A DNA stretch of 64,000 bases from UBA1351 sp965140555 (GTDB lineage: Bacteria > Bacillota > Clostridia > Lachnospirales > Vallitaleaceae), in contig OZ223260.1 of the NCBI GenBank assembly GCA_965140555.1, forward strand, positions 372,001-436,000, in the 5' to 3' direction. Shown here in pieces: positions 52,891 through 61,823 of the stretch (positions are counted from its first letter, which is position 1; each line of letters opens with the position of its first letter). The notes under the pieces were generated by a model. That model saw nothing but the letters and a program-made list of their open reading frames with translations, searched no databases and was not told the origin of the DNA. Made by a program: the position numbers and the translations under genes.

Positions 52891-53664
52891 TTAAATGTAT
52901 TTATATATCTCTACAAAAATGCGGTCTTTACGACTAATATCACCAATCGATTTCAAACGATATTTCCCATACCCACGCACAGAAATACGATCGCCTTCTT
53001 CAAGTATCGTATGGGATTTAGTGATTGGTTGTTGATTCACCTTCACATGACCGTTATCAATAAGCGGTCTACATAGGGTACGGGATTTGCCGCATGCTGC
53101 TTTCAAAACATTATCTAATCTCAAGGATGCAACCGTTGTACGAATTCGTTCGTAGTTCGGTTCTAATGTATGTAATTGATGCACATCTTTTGTTTCGTAG
53201 ACAGAAACCGATGTATGTCGAATACTTAGTAACTCCTGACAAATCATCGGGGCTATCCGTTCATGGACAAGCATATAACATCCTTGTTCATAGAATACAA
53301 TATCGCCGGTAAGTCGTCTATCAAAGCCCATGCCCAGTACTGTTCCAAGTACATCACGATGATTAAAAGGCTGCTTTGAGATAGATTCTGAATAAGTTAT
53401 GGATAGGCAAACAACAGGAAAAAGACCCATAAGGTCTTCTTCAGTCATATAGAATCCATAGCTGGCAGGTATAAATCCCACCATACGACGTTCATCATCA
53501 GCAAAACAACTATACTCTCTGATAATAAGGTCATCGGTAGGCAATACTAACCGGCGTATAATACGTAATTCCTGTAAATCAAGAAAATCTGTAAACACAG
53601 GGCTTTCAAATTGATGTGCCTGTTCTGCGAGTTCAATATAATGCTGTTTATCGTATCCCTTCAT
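52891..53664 (-). CDS. ylmH: YlmH, S4-domain RNA-binding protein
   Basis: The 257-residue protein has an N-terminal domain with FIPASYGFY and a C-terminal S4 domain (residues about 180-245; CRPLIDNGHVKVN). Recent work links YlmH to rescue of stalled large ribosomal subunits. Its ATG overlaps the yggT stop (TAATG). Confidence 0.92.
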   Translation of the reverse strand: MKGYDKQHYIELAEQAHQFESPVFTDFLDLQELRIIRRLVLPTDDLIIREYSCFADDERRMVGFIPASYGFYMTEEDLMGLFPVVCLSITYSESISKQPFNHRDVLGTVLGMGFDRRLTGDIVFYEQGCYMLVHERIAPMICQELLSIRHTSVSVYETKDVHQLHTLEPNYERIRTTVASLRLDNVLKAACGKSRTLCRPLIDNGHVKVNQQPITKSHTILEEGDRISVRGYGKYRLKSIGDISRKDRIFVEIYKYI

Positions 53665-53948
53665 TAAAATCGCCCCAAATAATCCAAGAGTACTTGAATG
53701 ATAATAAAGGCAATAAGAGGCGATATATCCAATAACATGCCACCTTTTCGTCCGGCAAAAATGGATTTGCTAATAAGATAGCGAATAGGTGCTAGGATAG
53801 GTTCTGTTAATGTATCAACAAGATCAATAAAGCGATTTCGAGTATCCAAACGAATCCAAGATAATATAACGCGTAAAAAAATCAGTATTTCTATAACGTA
53901 TAGTGTCAAGCGTAACGCCTGAATGAGTATCGCAGGAAGTAAATCCAT
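53664..53948 (-). CDS. YggT-family membrane protein
   Basis: The 94-residue protein has two membrane segments and the YggT pattern: FLRVILSWIR followed by LTEPILAPIRYLI. It is part of the conserved sepF-yggT-ylmH-divIVA group with a possible role in envelope or division. Confidence 0.92.
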   Translation of the reverse strand: MDLLPAILIQALRLTLYVIEILIFLRVILSWIRLDTRNRFIDLVDTLTEPILAPIRYLISKSIFAGRKGGMLLDISPLIAFIIIQVLLDYLGRF

Positions 53949-53966
53949 TCCGTGTGCCTCCTCAAG

Positions 53967-54443
53967 TTAATATTTGTCCCAATTTATGATGCCGTTCGAT
54001 TTTAATTCTTCTTGAAAGTCACCAAGAATATCCACATTTTCCGGTGCAATAAGGAATATATTATTGGTTACACGCTGCATATTCCCATCTAAGGTATAGC
54101 ATGATCCACTAATAAAATCCATAATGCGTTGTGCAATTGCATGATCCATATTTTCCAGGTTAATGATACATGGTTTCTTGGATTTGATATGATCGCAAAT
54201 CTCCTGTGCTTCATCATATGTGGTCGGGTGCATAACAACGACTTCCATTTGTACACTTGCTTGCAGATTCATCACTTTTGATTTGCCACCGGTATACGAT
54301 TTAAAATTTCTAGCTTCCGGAATCTTAACCGGTTCCGGCTCTCCTGTAAAGGAATTGAAATCATCTTCGTAATCTTCGCCTTGTTCATCTTCATAATCAC
54401 TTAACTTCATTGCATCCATTAATTTATCAAATATCTTTGCCAT
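53967..54443 (-). CDS. sepF: SepF, FtsZ-anchoring division protein
   Basis: SepF forms rings that tether FtsZ to the membrane. The 158-residue protein begins with an amphipathic helix (AKIFDKLMDAMKLS), has an acidic linker, and ends in the SepF core (VVMHPTTYDEAQEI, INLENMD, RIMDFISGSCYTLDG). GAGGTGA precedes the ATG. Confidence 0.95.
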   Translation of the reverse strand: MAKIFDKLMDAMKLSDYEDEQGEDYEDDFNSFTGEPEPVKIPEARNFKSYTGGKSKVMNLQASVQMEVVVMHPTTYDEAQEICDHIKSKKPCIINLENMDHAIAQRIMDFISGSCYTLDGNMQRVTNNIFLIAPENVDILGDFQEELKSNGIINWDKY

Positions 54444-54454
54444 GATTTCACCTC

Positions 54455-55156
54455 TTAACTGTTATAATTTCTTTCTCCGAATATCCCTGTCCCAACGCGA
54501 ATATGTGTCGCACCTTCTTCAATCGCAACTTCATAGTCACCGGTCATACCCATGGACAAGGCATTCATACTAACATTATCGATGTTTTTACTTTTTATGT
54601 CAACAAAAATTTCATGTAATTGTCTGAAAATTTGACGATTATCCTCAGGATTATCCACATAGGGTGCAATTGTCATTAACCCTTGCACATGAACGCGCTT
54701 AAATGCTGCAAAAATCGGAAGAACATTGTAGCATTCCTCTATGGAAAAACCACCCTTACTTTCTTCATCAGCAACGTTCACTTGAAGGAGTATGAATACG
54801 TCGCAATCCCGCTTTATCGCCTCTTTCTCGAGTTCTTCTCCAAGTTTTACAGAGTCAACAGAATGAATAAAATCACAGGTTTCAATAACGTATTTTATCT
54901 TATTCGATTGTAGATGTCCAATCATATGCCAATGGAGAGTCTCTGTCCCTAGTACTTTCGTCTTATCTCTTATTTCTTGCGGCTTATTTTCTCCAAAATT
55001 GTCCATTCCTAGTTTAATCGCTTCTTCAATCATCGCAATAGGCTTTGTTTTACTGACAGCAATAAGGGTTATATCCTCAACATTTCGATGTGCTTTTTTT
55101 GCGGCCTTTTCTATCGTTGCTATGACGTCTTCATAGTTGTTGCTCATGTCACTCAT
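54455..55156 (-). CDS. YggS-type PLP homeostasis protein
   Basis: The 233-residue alanine-racemase-fold protein binds pyridoxal phosphate at the Lys of LIAVSKTK. Other motifs are FGENKPQEI, WHMIGHLQSNK and LSMGMTGDYE. It keeps cellular PLP balanced and has no racemase activity. AGGAGG precedes the ATG. It is the usual neighbour upstream of sepF. Confidence 0.95.
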   Translation of the reverse strand: MSDMSNNYEDVIATIEKAAKKAHRNVEDITLIAVSKTKPIAMIEEAIKLGMDNFGENKPQEIRDKTKVLGTETLHWHMIGHLQSNKIKYVIETCDFIHSVDSVKLGEELEKEAIKRDCDVFILLQVNVADEESKGGFSIEECYNVLPIFAAFKRVHVQGLMTIAPYVDNPEDNRQIFRQLHEIFVDIKSKNIDNVSMNALSMGMTGDYEVAIEEGATHIRVGTGIFGERNYNS

Positions 55157-55172
55157 AGAAATCCTCCTTGGT

Positions 55173-56666
55173 CTAATTTCCTAATGTTGTAAATTCCTGT
55201 GTATTGGAAGCATCTGTTGCTATTTTATCATATAATCCAACGCTATAGCGTTCATTATCCTTAATTATTCGAAAACTCTCTGCTTCATAAATCGTTTCTA
55301 TACGTTTGAAATCTGTGTATCCCTTGTTTAAAACATACACCCCTTCCACATCAATGGGCTGTCCCAACACTGTCGTTTCTTTAGCACTTACTGCCGCTGT
55401 CGGGTCTTCAACATATTGTATGTTGTCCGTCGAGGCCAGTGGATTTGCTTCATCCATACTACGAATATACGCTGTATCTCCATCGATATAATAGACCTTG
55501 ATTTGTACCGGAATAATTTCTTCATGCGTCACATCTTGATTGGAATAAACAACTTTTTGAATAATCATATTTCCTTTAACCTCTTGAATTGCACTTTCAG
55601 GTACCTCATAGAGAGATTTCGTCGTTACGGCACTATTTGGTATTTTTATTCCACCATAATCACTGTAACTCATTTTATAATCAATAAATCGATCATTAAA
55701 GAAAAGATCAAAATACCGATCAACCTCATACGTAGCATAATATTTGTTATCGACTTTACGCACCTCAACTTTTCTTACATCAATGCTTTGATTTTTTTCA
55801 GGAAAATAAAGGGTAACATACTTTCTATCCTGAAGATGTTTGGCTGCATAGGCATCGATTTCAGAGACTATATAGTAAAGATAATTGTCTACGATTTTAT
55901 ATAGCGGTTCCCCTTGTTGAACGGATTGTTTCTGGATTAAATCCGTACTCTTCAAACTTTGATGCAATATATCTAATGTATAGTTTTCAAAATTGTAAGC
56001 TTCGAATCCATCAAAGGTATAACTAATGACACCACTTTTTTGAACTTTATAATAGCTACCATTTGTTAACATCTGTGCTTCATTAGCCGCAATAGATTCT
56101 TGAATCCGCTCATACAAGGAGGCATCCACGACATTCACTGTTTGTGAAATTTCATATAATGTGGATTCAATGGTATCTCGTGCTTCATAGATATACGACA
56201 TGTCATATTTTTCTTTATCTAGTTCATAATCGCGAATCTTATTTTGAATACGACTATAATCATCCCTTTGAATATCCACAGCATTTTGTAATTGCGTTAA
56301 GTGATCATTAATCTGCGACTGCAACAACGCTTCCATTTCGGAATCCTGATTCACGGCGCAAACATAGGCATCCAAACGCACCTTACTTCCTTCAGGAACA
56401 TAATAGCGAACAGGACCTGTATCATCACTATAAAATACCGTTTCATTTCTCAACAGAACGCCCTTAAATTCACCTTCTTCATGAATGGATCCTTCTTCTG
56501 CATAGACATAGTTTACATTCACTTTCAACAAAGAGTTGATGATGATAAATAAGAGATAGCAGGCCAATAAGACATAGGCAATAACAACAAAACTGATATG
56601 CTTATTTATCATTGCCTCCTTTTTTTTGTGCTTGGCACTTCGTGTATATCGATTATTCTTCTTCAT
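55173..56666 (-). CDS. HlyD-like membrane protein
   Basis: The 497-residue protein has a basic N-terminus, one membrane helix at residues 24-46 and a large outer part with a helical region (about 100-190) and beta-rich lipoyl/adaptor-like domains, resembling HlyD adaptors. Such a protein is regularly found next to yggS in clostridia, but no transporter gene is here, so its partner is unknown. It overlaps the radical SAM gene by 14 bases. Confidence 0.75.
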   Translation of the reverse strand: MKKNNRYTRSAKHKKKEAMINKHISFVVIAYVLLACYLLFIIINSLLKVNVNYVYAEEGSIHEEGEFKGVLLRNETVFYSDDTGPVRYYVPEGSKVRLDAYVCAVNQDSEMEALLQSQINDHLTQLQNAVDIQRDDYSRIQNKIRDYELDKEKYDMSYIYEARDTIESTLYEISQTVNVVDASLYERIQESIAANEAQMLTNGSYYKVQKSGVISYTFDGFEAYNFENYTLDILHQSLKSTDLIQKQSVQQGEPLYKIVDNYLYYIVSEIDAYAAKHLQDRKYVTLYFPEKNQSIDVRKVEVRKVDNKYYATYEVDRYFDLFFNDRFIDYKMSYSDYGGIKIPNSAVTTKSLYEVPESAIQEVKGNMIIQKVVYSNQDVTHEEIIPVQIKVYYIDGDTAYIRSMDEANPLASTDNIQYVEDPTAAVSAKETTVLGQPIDVEGVYVLNKGYTDFKRIETIYEAESFRIIKDNERYSVGLYDKIATDASNTQEFTTLGN

Positions 56667-57588
56667 GTCTTACCTCACCGTAGAGTTGTCCTTGATATTG
56701 GCAATTAAGCGTCATCGTTTCCATAATCATATTATAAACCTTCCACCAACTTAAATTCCAGTTAGAAAAGAGAGCATCCTCTTCCGGAATACGAGAAACG
56801 AGTCGAGCAATTGCACAAGATGGGTTCAAATGTGTCATAAATAGTATAACACGATTCACATACTCGTCAACAGACCCAAGTTCTATTTTACCTTCTAAAT
56901 AGTCTTCAGCAAATAAGCTACCCTTGGCAATATAGAGAGAATGTAATTTTACAATGTCCATCTCCAATTGATTCATCAAACGAACTGTACGTAACACATC
57001 CGCTTCATTCGTCCCCGGTAAATTCAATATGATATGGGTACACAATTTGAACCCATAGGCTTTGATCCGTTTGGCACAGGCAATATAGTCGGCCACACTA
57101 TGCCCCCGGTTTATAGCCTTAAGAACTGAATCATTAGCAATTTGCAAACCCAACTCAAAGGTAATAACAAGCCCCGTACGTGTTGCAAACTCACGAATTG
57201 CCTCTAAATACTCATCACTTAATGTATCAGGACGTGTTGCAATATCAATACCAACAAGGTCTTGATTAATACAAGCCTCCAAATAACTCATAAATACGTG
57301 AACCGGCATATAAGTATTGGTATAATTTTGGAAGTAAGCAATAAATTTTTTTGCTTTATAGCGTTTAATGACGCGCTCTCTAGCTTTCTCTAATTGTATA
57401 GGAATGGGTTCAGCATTATGAGATGCCTCAAACCCCGTCCCTTTTTCACTGCAAAAAGAACAACCTCTTGTGCCTTTTGTCCCATCACGATTTGGGCATG
57501 TCGACGGGATATGAACAACTAGTTTATAAGTTTTATCACCATGTAAGTGTTGCAGATATGAATTATAGCTAAGTAACAATGGTTGCAT
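56653..57588 (-). CDS. TIGR01212-type radical SAM protein
   Basis: The 311-residue protein has a TCPNRDGTKG then C-S-F-C motif providing the Cys ligands of a 4Fe-4S cluster for S-adenosylmethionine cleavage. The C-terminal WKVY region is as in TIGR01212. The reaction is not established for the family. GGAGGTG precedes the ATG and it opens the division-gene operon. Confidence 0.88.
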   Translation of the reverse strand: MQPLLLSYNSYLQHLHGDKTYKLVVHIPSTCPNRDGTKGTRGCSFCSEKGTGFEASHNAEPIPIQLEKARERVIKRYKAKKFIAYFQNYTNTYMPVHVFMSYLEACINQDLVGIDIATRPDTLSDEYLEAIREFATRTGLVITFELGLQIANDSVLKAINRGHSVADYIACAKRIKAYGFKLCTHIILNLPGTNEADVLRTVRLMNQLEMDIVKLHSLYIAKGSLFAEDYLEGKIELGSVDEYVNRVILFMTHLNPSCAIARLVSRIPEEDALFSNWNLSWWKVYNMIMETMTLNCQYQGQLYGEVRHEEE

Positions 57589-57810
57589 AAGACACCTCCA
57601 AGTCTATAAAAGATGATTTGACGGAAAAATATAAAAAAATAAAAAGGATTTAAGCACTTTGCATAGAATACATATATATGAACCTGAAATGTCTATATTC
57701 CAAGTATGATTCATAGACAGTATCTACCTATATTAATGAGTGTAATAAATATAGTGTTCCTGAAGACATAGAATTCAGAAATACTGTGACGAATTAAGGA
57801 GGAGATCAAC

Positions 57811-58227
57811 ATGATACAAGTTGTACCAGGAGAAACAGGCGAAGGAAAGACTAAGCGTCTCATTGAACTCGCAAATGAGGCGATTCACAAAGACAATGGG
57901 CACATCGTGTACATCGACGGCGACAATAGTCATATCTATGATTTAAAGCATGAAATACGCTATATTAATATCTCTGAATATCCCATCAATAATTATCATG
58001 AATTCTTTGGTTTTTTATGTGGAATCCTATCCGAGGACAATGACATTGATGCAATTTATGTCGACGGTCTTCTAAAAATGGCTCACCTATCTGAAATTTG
58101 CAATTCGGATGAACTCGTCAGCAAAATAAAAACTATAACTGAAAAATTTGATGTGCAAATCATCTCTAGCATTAATTGTGATGAAGACTCTCTACCGGAA
58201 TTTCTTCGTGAATTTTCTGTAGCTTGA
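57811..58227 (+). CDS. Small P-loop ATP-binding protein
   Basis: The 138-residue protein has a Walker A-like loop GETGEGKTKR at its N-terminus and a Walker B-like DAIYVDGLL about residues 86-94, with the ending strand VQIISSINCDED. It is much shorter than usual P-loop ATPases, and I do not know the family. AAGGAGG precedes the ATG. It is the only plus-strand gene here and is convergent with mgsA across a shared terminator. Confidence 0.75.
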   Translation: MIQVVPGETGEGKTKRLIELANEAIHKDNGHIVYIDGDNSHIYDLKHEIRYINISEYPINNYHEFFGFLCGILSEDNDIDAIYVDGLLKMAHLSEICNSDELVSKIKTITEKFDVQIISSINCDEDSLPEFLREFSVA

Positions 58228-58276
58228 TTATTCTATCATGATTTATTCTCCATTCAATAAGATTTTGAGAATAATA

Positions 58277-58307
58277 AAACTGGTGAGAAATCACCAGTTT
58301 TTTTTTG
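58277..58307. terminator. Bidirectional terminator
   Basis: AAAACTGGTGA and TCACCAGTTTT form a perfect stem with a GAAA loop and T-runs on both strands. It serves the P-loop gene and the mrdA-min-mgsA operon from the opposite side. Confidence 0.9.
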
Positions 58308-58345
58308 TCTTCCTTTAATTCTCATGATGTACTATTATTGCACAC

Positions 58346-58741
58346 TTAACGCAGAACATCTCTCCACTCTAAATCTCCACGTTCTAAAGCTTTTATCAAT
58401 AATTCAGCTGTTGCAAGATTTGTAGCTACCGGAATATTATGAATATCACATAATCTTACGATAGAGCCCATCTCCGGTTCGTGTTGTTGACGAGAAACCG
58501 GATCCCGTAAGAAGATCATTAAGTCGATTTGATTGTGTGCAATTTGGGAACCCAATTGTTGCACGCCACCTAGATGACCTGTAAGATATTTGTGAATAGT
58601 CAAATTGGTCACTTCTTCGATTAATCGTCCCGTTGTACCTGTGGCGTATAATTCATTCTTATTTAATATGTTGCGGTAAGCAATGCAAAAGTTTTGCATT
58701 AGCTTTTTCTTGGTGTCATGTGCTACTAAACCTATATTCAT
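58346..58741 (-). CDS. mgsA: Methylglyoxal synthase homologue lacking the catalytic Asp
   Basis: MgsA turns dihydroxyacetone phosphate into methylglyoxal. The 131-residue protein has the fold and most key residues: VAHD (His8, Asp9), TGTTG, Asp80 in FLRDP and His87. But the catalytic base Asp71 of the E. coli enzyme, in GGDQQ, is Val60 here (GGVQQ). Clostridial homologues in this position often differ at this site. Activity as a synthase is doubtful; a regulatory or other role is possible. Confidence 0.85.
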   Translation of the reverse strand: MNIGLVAHDTKKKLMQNFCIAYRNILNKNELYATGTTGRLIEEVTNLTIHKYLTGHLGGVQQLGSQIAHNQIDLMIFLRDPVSRQQHEPEMGSIVRLCDIHNIPVATNLATAELLIKALERGDLEWRDVLR

Positions 58742-58753
58742 GAGTAAGCCCCC

Positions 58754-59878
58754 TTAATAGTTTGATTTTCTTTGCATGCTTACATTAATAACCATGCCAA
58801 GCATAAGCATATTGGTCCATAAAGAACTTAGACCATAACTGACGAACGGTAGCGGAAGTCCCGTATTGGGGACGATGGCCATCGTAACGCCAACATTAAT
58901 AAATGTATGAAAAACAATGAGCGCGACAAATCCGGTAACCAGTAGTCGACCCATCATATCCTTGCTGTCCTTACCCACATAGATAACGCGAAGTAACAAA
59001 GCCATAATCATGGCAAGAACTGCAGCGCACCCAACAAATCCGAATTCTTCTCCAATAATCGAGAAAATAAAGTCTGTTTGTGGTTCAGGCAAATAATTAT
59101 ATTTGTTCAATTTACCATTATATCGACCTTTACCAAAGAGTTGTCCTGATCCGATTGCCTGAACAGAGTTTTGTGTCTGCATGGCCTCTTCCTTTTCATA
59201 CTCATCCGGATGCAATAACGCATTGATACGATCCATCTGATAATCTTTCAACAGTGCTTGATCAGGTTGTTGAACATACCAAAGTGCGCCAATGGTCAAA
59301 GGAATGAGCAAAAGGACAATTCCTACTATATACTTGTAGCTGATCCCTGCAACATATATCATAAGGCAGAAGATAAAAACAAGTACAAGGGCTGTCGATA
59401 AATCCGGTTCCTTGCTGATTAAAAAAAACGGTACTGCCAACAGTGCTAAAGCTCCAAGGATAATATGTGGTTTATTAATCTTATCCTTGAATTTATCAAA
59501 ATATTTGGCCAATACGATAATCATCAGAAATTTTGATAATTCAGAGGGCTGTAATTGTATCCCTGAAATTTTCAACCATCGTGTTGCACCGTTAACTTCT
59601 TCACCTAATAACAGAACTGCGACTAATAAAGCAATATTAAGCAAATAGATAAGTGGTGCAAATTTTCCTATAAAATGATAGTCAATAAAGGACAATACGG
59701 CAATCAGGAATAATCCTACACCAAAACCAAAAAGTTGCTTTTGGGCCAACGGCAAGGAGCCAGGAGCAGTTGTCAATTTTGTTGCACTATCAATGGCAAA
59801 ATAACTCATGGTTATCATACAGCCTATAATAATAAGGCTAATATAATCATACCGTTTTATGTCATATTTACGAAACAT
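58754..59878 (-). CDS. rodA: RodA-type SEDS peptidoglycan polymerase
   Basis: The 374-residue protein has ten membrane segments and SEDS motifs: NGATRWLKI, QPSELSKF, KEPDLSTA, QAIGSGQLFGKG and GLPLPFVSYG. It polymerises glycan with PBP2, whose gene lies upstream in the same operon. It follows minE by 7 bases. Confidence 0.93.
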   Translation of the reverse strand: MFRKYDIKRYDYISLIIIGCMITMSYFAIDSATKLTTAPGSLPLAQKQLFGFGVGLFLIAVLSFIDYHFIGKFAPLIYLLNIALLVAVLLLGEEVNGATRWLKISGIQLQPSELSKFLMIIVLAKYFDKFKDKINKPHIILGALALLAVPFFLISKEPDLSTALVLVFIFCLMIYVAGISYKYIVGIVLLLIPLTIGALWYVQQPDQALLKDYQMDRINALLHPDEYEKEEAMQTQNSVQAIGSGQLFGKGRYNGKLNKYNYLPEPQTDFIFSIIGEEFGFVGCAAVLAMIMALLLRVIYVGKDSKDMMGRLLVTGFVALIVFHTFINVGVTMAIVPNTGLPLPFVSYGLSSLWTNMLMLGMVINVSMQRKSNY

Positions 59879-59885
59879 AGCTTAC

Positions 59886-60155
59886 CTAATTTCTTGGTTT
59901 TCTGATATTTTTGATTGGAATATTCGCATACAGTGCAGGCACATCCAAACCGGATGTATCTGAACGGGTGGAACTCACCTTTAATTCCAATTCATCTTCA
60001 TCAAAATCCATATACTTGCTAATTGTTTTTAATATATCCATTCGCATCATTTCTAAAAGTTCTGTTGAACAGTTAGCACGATCATGGATAAGTACCAACT
60101 TCAATCGATCCTTTGCAACGGATTTGGACGTTGGTTTTCTACTAAAAAGTCCCAT
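59886..60155 (-). CDS. minE: MinE, topological specificity factor
   Basis: MinE releases MinD from membrane and sets the division-site pattern. The 89-residue protein has the N-terminal membrane/MinD-binding part, the helix RLKLVLIHDRANCS and the C-terminal dimer domain. It is directly downstream of minD. Confidence 0.95.
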   Translation of the reverse strand: MGLFSRKPTSKSVAKDRLKLVLIHDRANCSTELLEMMRMDILKTISKYMDFDEDELELKVSSTRSDTSGLDVPALYANIPIKNIRKPRN

Positions 60156-60167
60156 TTGTCCACCTTC

Positions 60168-60965
60168 CTAACCTTTAATACCCATGAAATTTTTCAATTT
60201 ACCAAAAATGCCTTGCGGAATATCTAAATCCATAAACTGAACATCTTCTCCCATAACTCGGCGACAAATATTCGCATAGGCTTTTCCTGGAATGGTTTCC
60301 GTTTTCAATGCAATCGGCTCACCGGTATTTGTTGAAATAACAATATTTTCATCATCCGGCATGATACCGATTAAATCTATTGCCAAAATTTCTACGACAT
60401 CGTCAATAGACATCATATCACCACGTTTTACCATGTCTTGACGAATGCGATTGACGACAAGACGTATATCTTTAATTTCATTGGCCTCAAGTAATCCGAT
60501 AATTCTATCTGCATCACGAATAGCAGATACTTCCGGTGTTGTCACAACGATCGCTCGATCAGCTGCTGCAATGGCATTTTTAAATCCTTGCTCTATCCCG
60601 GCAGGACAGTCTATTAATATATAATCATATTCTTCACGCAACTCATCACATAGTTGTTTCATTTGTTCCGGGGATACAGCATCTTTGTCGCGCGTTTGAG
60701 CCGCAGGCAACAAATACAAATTCGGGTTCTTTTTATCCTTAATCAATCCTTGACTTATCTTACAATTGCCTTCGATAACATCAATGATATTATATACAAT
60801 CCGATTCTCAAGACCCATAACAACATCTAAATTTCTTAATCCGATATCTGCATCAATTAGTACTACTTTCTTCCCAAGAAGGGCTAATCCGGTTCCTAAA
60901 TTTGCGCTTGTGGTAGTCTTTCCCACACCGCCCTTCCCGGATGTAATCACAATCACTTCACTCAT
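60168..60965 (-). CDS. minD: MinD, division-site ATPase
   Basis: The 265-residue ParA-type ATPase has the deviant Walker A GKGGVGKTT at residues 10-18, the DADIGLRNLD motif, and a C-terminal amphipathic membrane helix (GIFGKLKNFMGIKG). It recruits MinC to block FtsZ at the poles. Confidence 0.97.
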   Translation of the reverse strand: MSEVIVITSGKGGVGKTTTSANLGTGLALLGKKVVLIDADIGLRNLDVVMGLENRIVYNIIDVIEGNCKISQGLIKDKKNPNLYLLPAAQTRDKDAVSPEQMKQLCDELREEYDYILIDCPAGIEQGFKNAIAAADRAIVVTTPEVSAIRDADRIIGLLEANEIKDIRLVVNRIRQDMVKRGDMMSIDDVVEILAIDLIGIMPDDENIVISTNTGEPIALKTETIPGKAYANICRRVMGEDVQFMDLDIPQGIFGKLKNFMGIKG

Positions 60966-60983
60966 ATGGCCAGCTCCTTATCT

Positions 60984-61748
60984 TTATTGACGTATACTTT
61001 TCAAATCTTTATATAATCGATTATGAATGGGTTCCATGACGATTCGATCATCTTCGACATAGGCTACCTGCGGGTTTAAAAATTTGGTTTCCTGCAATCC
61101 GTCATCGGATGCTCTACCGATAATATCTCCAATTCGAATTTGTATCGGCTGCATATCCATCGCAATGACATATGCCTTCTTCCCTAAATCTATCCCTGCA
61201 TGTACCACTCCTTTGAGCTTTCCTATAACAATGACATGCCCATGCGCTTCTATCCGCGCACCGTTGTTCACATCACCAATGATAACGACATGAGAATGGC
61301 TTAATATCTGTTGGCCTGAACGAACGGTTGAATAATGAAATTGAACGGGTTCCGTCCCTTGACCGAATTCCGATGATAAAGGATGACGTTCCTTTGCGTT
61401 TAACGCCTCTTGCAATACTTCAATTTGATGCTTATATTCTTGTGAGACCGATTGCGTTATATCTTCCCTCAGTTTCGTCATCGTTTTACTGTAATCCTGA
61501 GTCTCCTGAACGGAACATATAATATCCAAATCCGTATCCTCTCTAAAAATATCCGTGAAAATATCTAACTGTTCATCACTTAACTCGCGACCAGTAAAAT
61601 TTAGTACAATACTGGAACTGCCGAAAAATTGGCGTCCGGATCGGCACTTATGTTTCAATGCATCGATGACATCGTCAATAGGCACTTCGCTATCCAATTG
61701 AACAGTCAATCCATAGTTATTCCCTTTAATCAAAATCAGTTCATTCAT
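60984..61748 (-). CDS. minC: MinC, septum inhibitor
   Basis: The 254-residue protein has the N-terminal FtsZ-inhibiting domain and a C-terminal beta-helix (VIIGDVNNGARIEAHG) that binds MinD. It heads the minCDE group behind mrdA, as in other clostridia. Confidence 0.95.
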   Translation of the reverse strand: MNELILIKGNNYGLTVQLDSEVPIDDVIDALKHKCRSGRQFFGSSSIVLNFTGRELSDEQLDIFTDIFREDTDLDIICSVQETQDYSKTMTKLREDITQSVSQEYKHQIEVLQEALNAKERHPLSSEFGQGTEPVQFHYSTVRSGQQILSHSHVVIIGDVNNGARIEAHGHVIVIGKLKGVVHAGIDLGKKAYVIAMDMQPIQIRIGDIIGRASDDGLQETKFLNPQVAYVEDDRIVMEPIHNRLYKDLKSIRQ

Positions 61749-61823
61749 ATTTTACCTCATTTTATCGTATCATATTACATATTATACATAAAAACGAAAA
61801 TAATGTATACCAAAATCCTTAAT

